Positions 1 through 11,437 of a stretch of 64,000 nt of DNA are shown piece after piece. A program made the translations under genes and the position numbers. Positions within the stretch are counted from its first letter, which is position 1, and every line of letters begins with the position of its first letter. The stretch is from Toxoplasma gondii ME49. Lineage: Eukaryota; Apicomplexa; Conoidasida; Eucoccidiorida; Sarcocystidae. The stretch is taken from the NCBI RefSeq assembly GCF_000006565.2, contig NC_031478.1, forward strand, positions 4,240,212 to 4,304,211, in the 5' to 3' direction. A model generated the notes under the pieces. That model did no database searches and was not told where the DNA came from. It saw only the letters and a program-made list of their open reading frames with translations.

Positions 1-310
1 GGGAAGACGAAGGGTGAAACGAAAAGAGGAACGAGACGATAACAAAGACCGCACGCGGCCGCCAGTCTAGGCGGGAGAGAAGGCAAACCCTTTCAGAGAA
101 GAGACAAGGAAGCTACCAGGCTGGAAGAGAAAAAACAACCAAGATGAACGAGACAAGGACGCCACAGAGTGCCGAACCCACAAGGGGACGAGAAAAGAAA
201 CATGTCAACGAGATGGGCCAAAGCGGGGAGAGGAAGTGAGGAAGTGAGGAAGAGACGGGATCTATTGAAAAGATCAGACTCTGGATACATAGAGGCACCA
301 AGCGACAAAC
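1..310. other. Left edge, no resolved gene
   Basis: On the minus strand this would be intron or downstream exon of the gene whose exons lie at 311-685. It is pyrimidine-rich on that strand, as apicomplexan introns often are. No clear exon boundary was found. Confidence 0.3.
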
Positions 311-685
311 CTGCTCCTCTATGTTGGCGAGTTGGAGGGAGTTGGGATTCGGTTCGAGACGAGTAGCATGCTCTTCCGTGATAATGCCCTTCTTGGCTTT
401 CATCTGTCGCAGAGCAACGCAGACCCCGGCGAGAAACGATGAGGAAATCGGAAGCGAAGGACCAAGGCAACAGTGCCTAAGCATGCAGAAAATCCCCGCC
501 TCCTTGAAAATGGAGACTGCCCCGAGTTGAGCCTGCGTAAGTGAAGCACCCTTCAATGCACCTGCGGAATCAAACAGCTGTCTATCTTCTAGCTCACCAG
601 TTCGAGGGCTTGTTCGCCCTCGTTGTGGATGACAACGACGAATTTACGGTCTGCCTGTTCTTTGCCGTCGAGGGGAACCAACTCT
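311..685 (-). CDS. Two exons of an unidentified minus-strand gene (partial)
   Basis: Seen: an exon at 685-598 begins after a pyrimidine-rich acceptor, codes for about 29 residues including the strand-like run FVVVIHNEGEQALEL, and ends at a good donor (CTG|GTGAGC) in phase 0. A second exon at 532-311 begins in phase 0 after a clean acceptor and codes for 74 residues (AQLGAVSIFKEAGIFC... to ...LQLANIEEQ), with a moderately hydrophobic stretch around FLAGVCVALRQ, ending at CAG|GTTTGT. The phases agree, which favours a real gene over chance open frames. A further open segment around 935-870 (TPFFAGFVVQTFDPAVLE) may be an upstream exon, but its phase does not join cleanly. I do not recognise the family. 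The 3' end and the start codon are not resolved, and the gene could continue past the left edge. Confidence 0.4.
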
Positions 686-1690
686 CTGGACAAGAAGGCA
701 TTCACAAACACACAGAAACCACCAGAGTGTGCGAAGAATCTTCTTCTCTTTCACGGCTCTCTGCCGCCCCAGGCGCCACGTTCGTCTTCACTCGGTACTC
801 CTTCCCTTGGATTCAACGAAGACAAGGAGCACGACCTAGGCCCCAAACACCTCGAGAACAGCTGGATCAAATGTCTGGACGACAAAACCCGCAAAAAACG
901 GAGTTGGCGACTCTGAGAAGCGTCAACGGCGCTTGAACCGTTTTTGTGAGAAGTTGCGCCTTCAGCTCGCACAAGCAGATTGGAGGAAAGAAAGCGAGGA
1001 CCGAGATCCAGCGACCTGGTCGACGGCCACAGTCTAACAAATCATGGGAACAGCAGGAACGACAGCGGAGACAAGAAATTGCGAAACGGATTCAGGGTAG
1101 AGGAATACGCGTTACTCACTGGAGACACGCGATGTGTATTGTCGGGGCCAGCTTCGGAGCGCCACCTAGGGAAAGGAAAACATGGCATCGGAAAAAGAAA
1201 AGAGTATGCAATGGTTGAGACCCGCTCTCGACGCTGGTACTCAGAAGGGCGACCGGAGTGAGAGCGAGAGACAGGCACGCGCGCTGGCCAAGACCGGAGA
1301 AAGAACGGGGACAGAAGGATAGACAGAACCACGGAACTGAAACAGAGGTAGCCCCCCAGGTACCCCGGTAGAGAAGTAAAGAAGCATACAGAGGGAGAAG
1401 AGGGACAAGAAGAGAGATAAAAAAGGAGACCCTGAGGCGGTTATTCTCTAGAAAGACAAACAGAGAGAGTTGATCTGAGCAGCAAATGGAAAATCCACAG
1501 ACAACAAAAGAAGAAAAAGAAGTTCGTCTGAGCAACTCTTACTGAGACCCTGTAGGCAAACAAGCACATCACAGAGCGACGAAGGATGAAGCACACGCGA
1601 AGAAAAACAAAAGGAGGGCTAAACCGGGGACTTCCCAAGAAACGATCTAACGGAAACCAAAAGGCGCGAGAAAAACAGATCGTGTAGGCT
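686..1690. other. Intergenic or intronic stretch, no confident gene
   Basis: Open frames here are short on both strands and the minus strand is C/T-rich, resembling intron or untranslated sequence. One possible minus-strand exon lies near 935-870 (see the entry at 311-685). Nothing else is supportable. Confidence 0.35.
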
Positions 1691-2703
1691 TCATCGGAAG
1701 GAAGCAAGGAGAGCAGATAGGAGGTCACGAAAATATTTACGAAAATCCCAGTTGAAACGACGCCAGGAGTTTTTTTCCAGCTCTGGCCTCCCTTCATCCT
1801 TCTGGCTTCTTCTCCCGCTTCCTTTTTCTCTCACCATTTTCGCTGTCTGGGCTCCTGCCGCTTCTGGGTTCTGCTTTGGGTCAGACGCTTTGGTAGGTGC
1901 CTTGCTTCCTTCTTGTTTCCCTTCCTCCTTTTTCACGGGCGCTGCCTTGCCGTCGGCTTCTGCTTTTTTTGACGGCATTTTCGCCTCTTCTTTCTTTGCT
2001 TCCGTCTCTGCCGCTTTCTCGGACAAACTCCCGCCGCCTTGCTTAGCGCTAACTGCCTCTTTGCCCGAAGGCGAAGCCTTGGTGTCTTCCTTCTCCTTCT
2101 TCTCTCCTTCATTCGTCGCTTTCAAGCACGAAGGAGCGCTCTCGCTCTTCTTGCCGTCTTCGGAAGGACCTCCTGGCTTGGCCGCGGCGGATGCATCTTC
2201 TTTCTTTGCCTCTTCTTTCTTTGCATCTTCTTTCTTTGCCTCTTCTTTCTTTGCTTCCGTCTCTGCCGCTTTCTCGGACAAACTCCCGCCGCCTTGCTTG
2301 GCGCTAACTGCCTCTTTGCCCGAAGGCGAAGCCTTGGTGTCTTCCTTCTCCTTCTTCTCTCCTTCGCTCTTCGCTTTCAAGCACGAAGGAGCGCTCTCGC
2401 TCTTCTTGCCGTCTTCGGAAGGACCTCCTGGCTTGGCCGCGGCGGATGCAGCTTCTTTCTTTGGCAGTTGAAGACTGTCATTTTTTTTCGGAGCCTCTGC
2501 TTTCGCCTGTGCATTCTGCGGTGAATAATCGAGGACACCTTTGCCCACAGGAACAGTGGGGACCTCCGACGACGCCGCGCTGGTTTTCTTCAGTCCGCTC
2601 ACAGGCTGAGCGTTCTGCTCCGTTTTCGCGGCACCGTCGGTCTTTTTCTTTTCGCTGGCACCTTCCGACCGTCTTCGATGACTTTCCGAGACGTCGCCCA
2701 AAC
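1691..2703 (-). CDS. Lys/Glu/Ala-rich repeat protein (last exon; 5' end unresolved)
   Basis: Seen: an open frame of about 337 codons ends at 1691. The composition is extreme, dominated by K, E, A, S, G and P, with blocks such as AETEAKKEEAKK and SAAAKPGGPSEDGKK. Two copies of an 85-residue (255-bp) unit are arranged in tandem. The C terminus changes character to an aromatic, basic, amphipathic tail (WRRFNWDFRKYFRDLLSALL), which might associate with membrane or a partner. The open frame continues upstream to about 2785, but a pyrimidine-rich acceptor before GTTTGGGCGAC suggests this exon starts near 2703 in phase 1 and that the start codon lies in an upstream exon, perhaps in the open segment at 3100-3400. 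No domain is recognised and the protein is probably disordered. A secreted (granule) protein is possible but unsupported, because no signal peptide was found. Confidence 0.5.
1985..2450 (-). repeat. 255-bp tandem duplication inside the Lys/Glu-rich ORF
   Basis: The same sequence (for example the block CCGCTTTCTCGGACAAACTC) occurs near 2011 and again 255 bp later near 2266. The copies are nearly identical and keep the reading frame (85 codons). A shorter 15-bp TCTTCTTTCTTTGCC-type repeat, coding for KKEEA/KKEDA, lies at the junction near 2200-2255 and may have seeded the duplication. Confidence 0.85.
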
Positions 2704-3687
2704 CTGGTTCAGCAAAAAAAGAGCGAACAAAGGGCCCAGAGCAGCTTTTAGTAGAGGAGTGCATTCGAACGCATTTGGTACCCACATGTCGACACGCAGC
2801 TCTTTGCTAGGATCGTGGAGTTCTGTGTTTGTGCCTCAAAGTCTCTGCAAAGAAGTGACTCGACCGTCTGGACAAAGCCGGCGCTGCAAGCCGAGTGACA
2901 GGACGATCTAGACCGTTTACATATCCTCCAAACGCATGTTTTGCATTTACGTCGCTTGCGTTACATGTCGGAGGGTACTTTCTAGCTTGCTTTCCCCCCG
3001 AGACAAAACTACGTCGACAGGGCGTTCTGTGGCTTTCGCGGATTCCAGCCCCAGCGTAGACTACTGCGTACCACCTTCCTGGTCGCAGCATGCCATCTTT
3101 CATAAACTGACTGCACTTCCCCAGATTGCGAATCGAACTTCAACATGAAGACCGTCTCTACGGTGGTGACATTCTGGTCTCTGAAAGGGAGAGGAAACCC
3201 GGTCATATTTTATCCGTGGAAAGGTCGCCTTCATGTGCTTCAGCGGGCGCGTCTGAACAGGCTTTTTCCCCTCTTGTTCTTCTCGAAAGCGGAAGCCCCC
3301 CTCTGGTGCGTTATGGCGGCAACTGACCTTTACTACTTGAGGACGCCCGCTTCTCTTTTTTTTCTCGCTCCCTTCGTCGCTTTGTTCTCTCCAAGGAGTC
3401 ATCATCTGCAAACGCGGGGGGGGGGCAGGCGCAAGTCGAATCCAGAGAGCACAAGAGACGAAACGACAAATCTGAGTGGAATGGCGAGGAAAGGTCCCGC
3501 GAGGGCGCAGTTAGGACCCTCACCTCCATGAGCGACACACGAAAAGGAGTCGAGTTCAAGTTACCTAAATGGACGGAACACAGAGCGCAGAACAAAAGCG
3601 GCGGACCCGCTTGAGGCCACTACTCCATTTCCTCCCCATTTTCTGCGTCCCTTCGTCGTTTCCTTCACCGTGCAACCCTGTCTTATT
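2704..3687. other. Intergenic/intronic stretch with one candidate exon
   Basis: The minus strand carries an ATG-led open segment (about 3399-3100) beginning MMTPWREQSDEG and containing a basic, Lys/Arg-rich sequence. It could be the first exon of the 1691-2703 gene, but no donor phase fits convincingly. An overlapping frame (DQNVTTVETVFMLKF, 3174-3076) ends at AAG|GTGGTA and is also protein-like. A run of 10 G lies at 3416-3425. Confidence 0.3.
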
Positions 3688-6600
3688 TCAGTTTTCGTTT
3701 ACATAGATCCAGGCACGCGAGACCAGCACACACGCACGCATGCTCCTGAATGTACCTGAACACACCCCGCGAGGCTGGAATTCCTCGTCTCCTTCACAGT
3801 TCGGTTCCCCAGACATACCCGCAGATCCGCGTCGTCTGTGGGTTGCGTCGCGATCGACGGAGACCCGGCGCCTCTCCGACGAAGCGTCTTTCTCCCTCCG
3901 TCTTTCCTCCTCGCGTTTCGACCCCAAGTCTCGACGCACGCTGCGGCGTTTCTCCGCTTCCCGCTCCCGTTCTCTCAAGTGCTCTTTACCGTGTCCCCGG
4001 TCTCGCACGTCGTCAGACTCGTCGCGAGTCCCTCGGCTGCGCCTCTCGCACTCCTTCGCGTCGCGCGCGCGTCTGCGGCGCCTCCGCGCCAGCAGCGACG
4101 AAGAGTCAGACGAGGTGAAGTCAGTGAACTCTTCCACGTCCCTCAAAAGAGTTTGCTTCGGGAGGGCAAGAGGCCGCGCCGTCGGGGCGCCCCGCGCTGG
4201 AGCCCACGGAGTCGGCGTCTCCCCGAGCGAGTGCCAGCGACTTTGGGATCCACTGGCTGGCGCCGTCTGTCTCCGCTTCTCCTGAGACAGCGCCCGCAAG
4301 ACGCGCTGAAACCGATCGGGATCCGTGAACGAGAAAGGACCCTTTTTCGCTGGCGCACCAAAGCGAGAAGCTGAGGCGCCGAGCGCGGCCGGAGAAGTCG
4401 AGCCTGGAAGACCATACCGGTCCTTTCCAGAAGAAAGACGAGAAGAAACGCCAGAAGGGCAGGAAGGCCGCGAATGCTTGCTCGCCGAACGGTAGTCCCG
4501 AGAATCCGCTGACATCGTCGAAGCGTCTGCATCAGTTGAGAAGCGACACAAACAAACATGCCAACTTTGCGCAACCAAAAGGGCAGAGAGGCTGCAGACT
4601 GTCAAGGGTGTCAGTGCGACGGATACAAACTGTATCTGTCATCCGAACCAGTTCTCTCACCCGAGTCAGAATCATCGGAAGAAGCGTGCCTTTTTTTCCG
4701 ACGTTTCTCCGTAGGAAGCACGACAGGGGTTGCCTGATGGAACAAGCGACCGCACAAAGGGGAAAAAGGTAGAGAACGGTTCGAGGGACGAAACAAGCAG
4801 ATATTCCTCAAAAAGCACTCGTTTAAATCCACCCTTTCAGTTTCGCGTGATGCTAGCTAGAGGCGCGCCCGCTGCGTCGCCGAGCACTCCCTGTGTTTCA
4901 TTCATCCCCAATCCCTCATTCCCTCATGCTCAGTTGCCTGTGCTGGCCCTCACATGAGAAGCGAAACCATGCATCCTCGTCATTAGAGTCTACGCGCATG
5001 CAAGTAGATGGAAACGAGACTCGGGTCCCCACATCCTGTTACGGAGACACATGCAAACTCGGGCGTCTCAAGAGAAGATCCATGCGCCCAGCGACACTCG
5101 GAAGCGTGTGTGCTCTTCATAGGTCCCGCCTAGAAAGAATAGCACGACCGCGGCAAGTGCTTATCCACAACAAACAAATGATGATTCCGCGCCCGAGATT
5201 CGGCGTAAAAGAATCGGAACGGTGTCGTTTCCTGAACTCGAGAAGGGAAGTCTCGCGCAGGATGCAGATGAACGGGTCTTGGATCATGTGGAAGCGCCAC
5301 ACGGTGTCTCCTCAGCGGTGCCGTACCCCAAAGAGAAGAACTTCGGACTCGCTAATAACTGGCGCAGTTTTCCACGTTTTCCTGGATTTGTGCTGCGCAG
5401 GCAAGTCTGCAAGGAGATCAGGACAGTTGTCATCGTCCTGGAGGCCTCGTGCCGTCTTTTCCGGTTCTGAGAAAGAGACGCCGATGTGGAGGCCGTGGCG
5501 CTTCTTTGCTCGTTCCTGCATGCGCCTTTGCCGGCGCCGTTCTCGCTTTTCGCGTTCTGCGCGATCTGCGATGATGTCTGGTTTCATGTGCGGTTGGAGC
5601 CACAGTTCTTCGTAGCTTTTTCTGAGTTCCCTTGCGAGGTCGGTTTCTTCTTCTCGCTTCATCCACAGAATGTCTTCTCCGCCAATGTCCCATTTCTTGG
5701 CTTTCCGGTGGCGCCGCTCAGCGGCTGGCACCCGATCAGCCTCGCCGACTGGCTCCCTGAAGGCAGCGTCTTCCTGTTCGCGCTCGTCGCCTCGCGGCGT
5801 TTCTCTTCTCGCCGACAAGCCCCAAGACATAGGCTCTTGCTCGCGAGACTCAGGAGGCGACGACGTGCAGAGTCGAGCCAGGTCCCTGTACAGGCGACTG
5901 AGCTCTGGGTGCAGATGCGCAGACGCTCGAAGCTTCTCCAGGACTGCTGGCACATCCAAGACGGGCGCCCCAGTGGACCCTTTGTGCGTGGCTGCATATG
6001 CGAGAGGCTTCAGCAACTCGCCCACTCCCGTCAGCGTCTGAAGAAGTTCTTCAAACTGTTGAGAGGACAGTCCGAAACTCCGACGATCTGCCTCAGCCAG
6101 CTCGCGTTTCAGGCGCGCCTCCACACTGTCCGCCTCAAAAGAGCGAAAATCGCGAGTGTCCCCTCGGGGGGCATGGATGGTCATTTCCGAGGCCCGGCGA
6201 ACCCGGCAGAGCTCTCTTGGCTCTTCTAACGGGGGTCGCGAGCGCGGCGAATCGACAGACGGACCCGACCAGACAGGCACACTGGTGTCGCCACTCGTCA
6301 TGGCGAAGTACAGCGACCTCGGGGACAGATTCTCGCGTCTGTGCGCCTCCTCGGAAAGCCGAGGGGCATCGGGAGAAAGGACGGCGGGCGGAGGAGACAC
6401 GCGCTCCGTCTGGGGACCAGCGCAGCTGTGGAAACTGGAGTCGAGGCCTGCGCCTTCTTTTTGAGAAAGGCGTCCTTCTCCAGGCTCGCGCTGGCGAGCT
6501 CCCAGATGTGCAGGAGACACCCCGACGGGAGAGTAGGCCGTACGAGGAAGCAGGAGGCGACTCTTCGAAATCGACGGTGGGGGAGAAGCGACAGACATGC

Positions 6601-9600
6601 GATGTGAAGAAATGTGGGCCGGAGAAGGCGGAGGTGACCCGGAGAATGTGAGGCCAAGAAGCGACGCCGAGGAAGGCCGGTGCGCGAACGTCGTTGTCGG
6701 AAGGTTGTCGTTGAACTCCACGACCTGAAAAGATAGAGTGAAAAAGAAGAGAAACCCAGGACCCGTGGCTAGCAGCCGAAACGTCGGCGACGATACACGC
6801 ACCTGCAGTGCAGCCAAAGATCTGTCCGTGCCTTCGAGGTCACAGAGCGGCCTTCGCATGCAGAGCCGTCGGTCGAAGCGAATGACGCGTACCGGTACCC
6901 CCCCGAAGAATAATGCATGCATCAAGAAAGGAGTCAATTCACAGGGAACACTGCAGGCACACATCTCCACACGGAGCCAGAGACAGAAGGTGCACTCAAC
7001 GCGAAAGTCCCTCCTTCTGGCGTCTCCGGTGCTAAATGGAAAGCCTCTTTGTCGTCTACGGAACTCTAGTGGCGCTTGCCAGGTGCCGTCTTCGTCTGCG
7101 GCACAATTAAATCCGCATGCAACGTTCAGCTTTCTAGACGAGTTGTCGAAGTTGGCGTAAAACAAGTATCTCCTGAACACTTTCACGCACCTTCGCTTTA
7201 CATGTCTGTCGTGTCTCTTGCGGAAAACCGTTGTCGCTTTCTGTATCGAGAGAAGGACGAGGATGTCGGGAACCTCGACCGCAATGCGAACTGGCCGTGG
7301 ACACCCGCCGAGCGGTCATGTTCTCGTGGACGACCCACCGACTGCTTTCTTCGCTGTCGCAGGTCGATGAGGGGCTGGGGTCTCTCTTTGTATACTTGAG
7401 CGCATTCTCCACGATTCTACGGTCGGCGAACACACGATCGGGGGAAGCGCTTCTGCGGGGGAGTTCGCAAGTTCTGACTTTCTCGACCCCTTTGTGGCTT
7501 TCGACTTTCTCGTGCTCACACCGAAGATTCGCCGCTCTCTTCTCGGACTGCCGGGCCTTCGTCGCCTCTTCCAGAGCTCGCTGTGCCGTCTTCAACTCCG
7601 AACGCGTTGCCTGGAGCTCTGAGAAAAAGAGACGCGAGACACACGCGTCGTACTCGGTTCATCGAAACAGACGAAGCGGGCGGTCCACCGAGATGTATCT
7701 ATACACAAAAGTAGAAAGCCAAAAACAAGGAATATATATATATATATACATATATATAAATATATATGTATATGTTTTGCCACATTCGGGCAGAGAAAGG
7801 AACTGAGGTGTTTTGAGAGGCAAGTCGAAAAATGAGTCGCAGCATATATTCAGGTGGGGATCTGATGCCACGGTCTCCTCTTTCTTAAAAGAGGAAAGAA
7901 AAAACGGGCCTCAAAAGGAACGGCATGCGGACATAGATGCATGCATCTGTGACAGAGAAGACACGACAAAGAGAAACAGTTGGCCTGATCGAGAATTTGC
8001 AGAAACGTATTCCACTAAATGGAAAACAAAACGTACCTTGAACCATTGCCTGCACACGATCATGGAGCTCGGAAGCCTTCTTCTGTTCAGCGTGATAAAG
8101 GAGAATGAGGTTTTGTGCACGCGTCCGCTCTTCCTGGACTGAAAATGGGAAGACACAAATCGCTACCTAGATGGAAAACCAGCGTCGTGTAAAACGTACT
8201 TCGTGAGTTTCGTTCCATGGTTCCACTACTTTGCCCATTTGTGAGTCCCCCCGGTCTCGTGACCCCATCAGCGCCTTCTCCCCTCGACGGCTCCAAGAAC
8301 CTGCCGACCCTCACAGGCGGCAGTACAGGTGTGCGGCGGCCTGCATGCGCTTCTCGTTGCAAATGAAGCATGAATCCCCGAAATGACTGCATGCGACTCT
8401 GTTTTGCGATGGAGATTCAGGCCACTGACAGGATATGTAGAAACGCAGACGCAACTGAAAACTCGAGCCCAACAACCACCGACCTGTTGTCCAACACCTC
8501 ATGCGTAATGCCACTGGGATTTCTCGGTAGGTGGAGACAACCGAGCTTGAAACTCGGAAAACGCGCCTCTTAGCAGCGAAATACTGTACAGACAACCTCT
8601 TTTCTGTGGGTGTTCCTACAACTGGATATAACGCTATTTCTTCACCTAGGAAGCGAGCCTCTCGTTTCCATACCTTGAGTTTTGAGCTGAGTGGCTTCGT
8701 GCGCGTCCTTCGACACACGCGCCTGTTTCGCTCGGAGTTCCTCGACCTCTTCTTCTAGTCGAAGTTTCTGAAGGCGTTGGCGTCTTCCTCTGCGAAGCAC
8801 ACAAACAGGGTAAAACCGTGCTCTTTCTTCGAACCCGTATTTGCCTGTGCCGCTGTCCCCTTTTCGAAATCCCTTTCCGAGACTCTCTCAAAACCATGTT
8901 TTTGTTTCTCACCGTTCTTCGTCGTTCCACTCGGGCGGCTCAGCATCCATCCGTCGGCTCTTTATGGCCATGCCGCCGAAGACGGCAGTCGCCAGACTCG
9001 GTGACGTCGATCTTTCCTCGCGCTTCATTTGTCTGTCGACCTCGAGGAGCCGAGCGGCAGAAGACAAGGCAGGCGACAACGCGGGAGACGGCGAGTCTGA
9101 ACCTCGAGTTCTCGGCGTAGGCGAGGGCATCCCCGCCGCGCCTGGGAAGGGCAGAGACCGCCGCACCCCGACGCTCCCGAGAGGCGAATCTGGAGCCCAC
9201 GCCGCGCTTTTTTCGTTCCACTGGTCCACCCGGCGGGATGGAAACTCGGAAGCGGCCGAGCGAGGCGGAGGCGAGAAACACCCTGACACGGCTAAGAGAC
9301 CTCCCTCCCGAGGAGCTGGACGAAAACCGTGAAGAGTTACTCCTGAGATATTCTCTCCACGTCGGGCTGCTCGCTGCTCCGGCGCAGTATGCACGATCTT
9401 GGTGCTGCCGTCTTGGCCTACGACGGGGAGAAACGGCGACGCAAACGGACTCCGCGGCTCCCTGAATAAGGGACGCGCGTTGCATGTTTGGTCGGAGACG
9501 TGGAGAGGCCGAGTCGACGGCCAGCAGTCTCGAGGATCAATGAGGGGCTTCAGAAACGCCTGGTGCCGTTTAGAGAAGAGAGGCTCTTTCGACGTCCCGC

Positions 9601-11437
9601 GCGGAGACGGCGACGTCTCGCGCACAGCTGAGAGAGAGGCGCACGAGAGAAGGAAAGCAATGCGGTACGGAGAGAAGCCCAACGGCCAGAGAACCCCAGC
9701 CGCAACAACGAGGCCGAATACAGGAAGGAGTCGAACACAGAAAAGCAAGAGAGGCGTACGGATCACTACGAGAAGGGAGAGGAATTGACAAGCAGGGCAA
9801 AAAGCCGTGGAAAGAGCAGGCATGATTTGAGCGTGTTGAAGGGAAAAGAAAACTGATAACGAGAGCGAAGACAGAGTCTAGGACCTCCTCCAAAACAGTG
9901 AGAAACAAGAATACGCAAGACTCGAGGAAACCCCACGGTGCACTCTCAAATTTTACGCAGACAGAAAAAGTGCGCACTGTTCCCGCTGCTCGAAGAACTA
10001 CAGACTGCAGGCTGTCTGCGCTCTCTGACCGTTCAGCGTTTTTCCGTTAGTCGCTACCTGGCTGTCTTTGTTGACGAGGTCTGTTACACAAGTGAGAAGC
10101 TGGAAAGAGACTCGCGTATCGCGGCCTAGGTTTTGCGCCTTCCCTGCTCTTCGCAGAGTGGTCTTCGCGCGGCTTGTTCGGCTTAGTTTCGAGACCTGAG
10201 GCCTCTTCTGCGCGCGGGAACTTTGCCCCTTCGGGCCTTGGGCTGCTTCTTATGACGAGCGTTCTAGGCAGTTCTTCAGGTACTGGTTCTTCCTCTTTGT
10301 GGACCGATGGATCTGGAGTGACACCTGTGGACCTTTGAACAGCAAGGTAGTGGCGCCCTCCGGCTGTCGCCTCCTCTGCTTTGTCGACTTGCTCGCTCGG
10401 CTCCTCCTCGATCTCACTCGCCCCGTCCTGCAGCTTTTCCGCATGCGCGAAGGCTCCAAAAGGGCACTCATAAACCTGATCCTCCTGGAGAGAGCCGTAA
10501 AGGTCTGCTGAGGGCGCATGCGACGGCGGATTGTGGACAAGCAGCGCAGACGCGTCTTCTTTCTTTATTCGTTGTCGAGCTGCATGTGCCCGAATTCGCA
10601 GTTCCTTCCGGTACGCGTCACTAGCCGCCTCGATGGCCCACACACTCGGTGGGAGAGACAGGCCGTCTGCCGCGCTCGGCGGCCCCCTCCCCTCCCGGTC
10701 TCTCTTCGCCGAACTGTCCAGAACAGGACGGTTTCTGTGCTTCGCATGGTTGTCTTCGTCGACCCACGGTGAGGGAAAAGAGGCAATGTTGACGAAATTG
10801 TCGTCTTTTTCTCCTTTCGGAACAGTGCAGGTGTCTCCACTCTGCCTTCGTCGCTCCGGAGCTTGCTGGATGCTCACTCCCGCCGACAGAGGACGCCGAG
10901 AGGAGGCGTCGTAAATGACCTTCCGCTCGGAATTTCTCCGCTCTTCCCTCTTGATGGCACTTCGTTCTTCCATTTCACTCTTCAGGTGTTGCCCCCTCCC
11001 GCTCTGCTTTCTGCGAGCTTTTGGACTTTCCTGGTCTTCCCGGTGCGCGGCTTCACAGCTGTCTCGCAAGCCTGTCGGCGGTCGAGAGGGGACAGAAGCG
11101 ACGGTCGAGCAACCAGACAGTGATCCTGAAGACGCAGCAGAAGTCTCCTCTTCCTGTCTGCTTTCTTCACCTGCCAAGAGAGTTCGAGCTGGAAACGAAG
11201 GCCGAAGATGGAAAAACGATCCCGGCGACGGCCGGGCTTGAGCATCGATGAGGCGCGCTTGCTTTCCAGCGAGAACTTCAGATGAGTGAAGAAACGCGTT
11301 CGAAGGAGGCCGAGACGCAGCGCCCTGAAACGCTTCGCGGCCTATCGCCTTTCGAGAAAAAGACTCGACAAAGCCGTCAGATTTACGCGCTGCTGGAACA
11401 CCTTCTGGGTCCTCACGAGAAGTTGCAGCGACCAAGC
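3688..11437 (-). CDS. Large coiled-coil protein with basic RS/RE-rich C terminus, 8 or more exons
   Basis: Exons (5' to 3'): 11437-10058, 9627-8913, 8789-8674, 8138-8037, 7618-7191, 6724-5327, 4733-4661, 4508-3688. Every junction keeps phase and has GT-AG boundaries, giving about 1,676 residues without the missing first exon. The N-terminal 700 residues are polar and probably disordered. The short exons at 8789-7500 encode a continuous heptad-rich coiled coil of about 120 residues (LQKLRLEEEVEELRAKQARV, then ...RTRAQNLILLYHAEQKKASEL, then LQATRSELKTAQRALEEATK). Exon 6724-5327 contains helical segments (FEELLQTLTGVGELLKPLAY) and a very basic run ([20 protein letters not shown]). The last exon is RS/RE-rich. 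No family is recognised; the architecture would suit a scaffold, cytoskeletal or RNA-associated protein (inference). The true start lies upstream of 11437, because that exon opens in phase 1 after an acceptor. If intron 4660-4509 is retained, the protein stops at 4611 instead. Confidence 0.6.
4509..4660 (-). other. Candidate short intron deciding the C terminus of the coiled-coil gene
   Basis: A strong donor (TCGG|GTGAGA) and a downstream acceptor (GATGTCAG|CG) join exons in the same phase and extend the protein by 272 residues. Without splicing, the frame ends at the stop codon at 4611-4613, after SLYPSH. The 152-bp length is short but within the usual range for coccidian introns. Confidence 0.5.
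7731..7774. repeat. (TA)n microsatellite in an intron
   Basis: Alternating TA with minor interruptions, inside intron 8036-7619 of the coiled-coil gene. Confidence 0.9.

Noticed and set aside
3174..3411. 18- and 27-bp 'introns' that would join protein-like frames on the minus strand
   Set aside because: Far below a plausible intron length; they were not used to build the upstream part of the Lys/Glu-rich gene.
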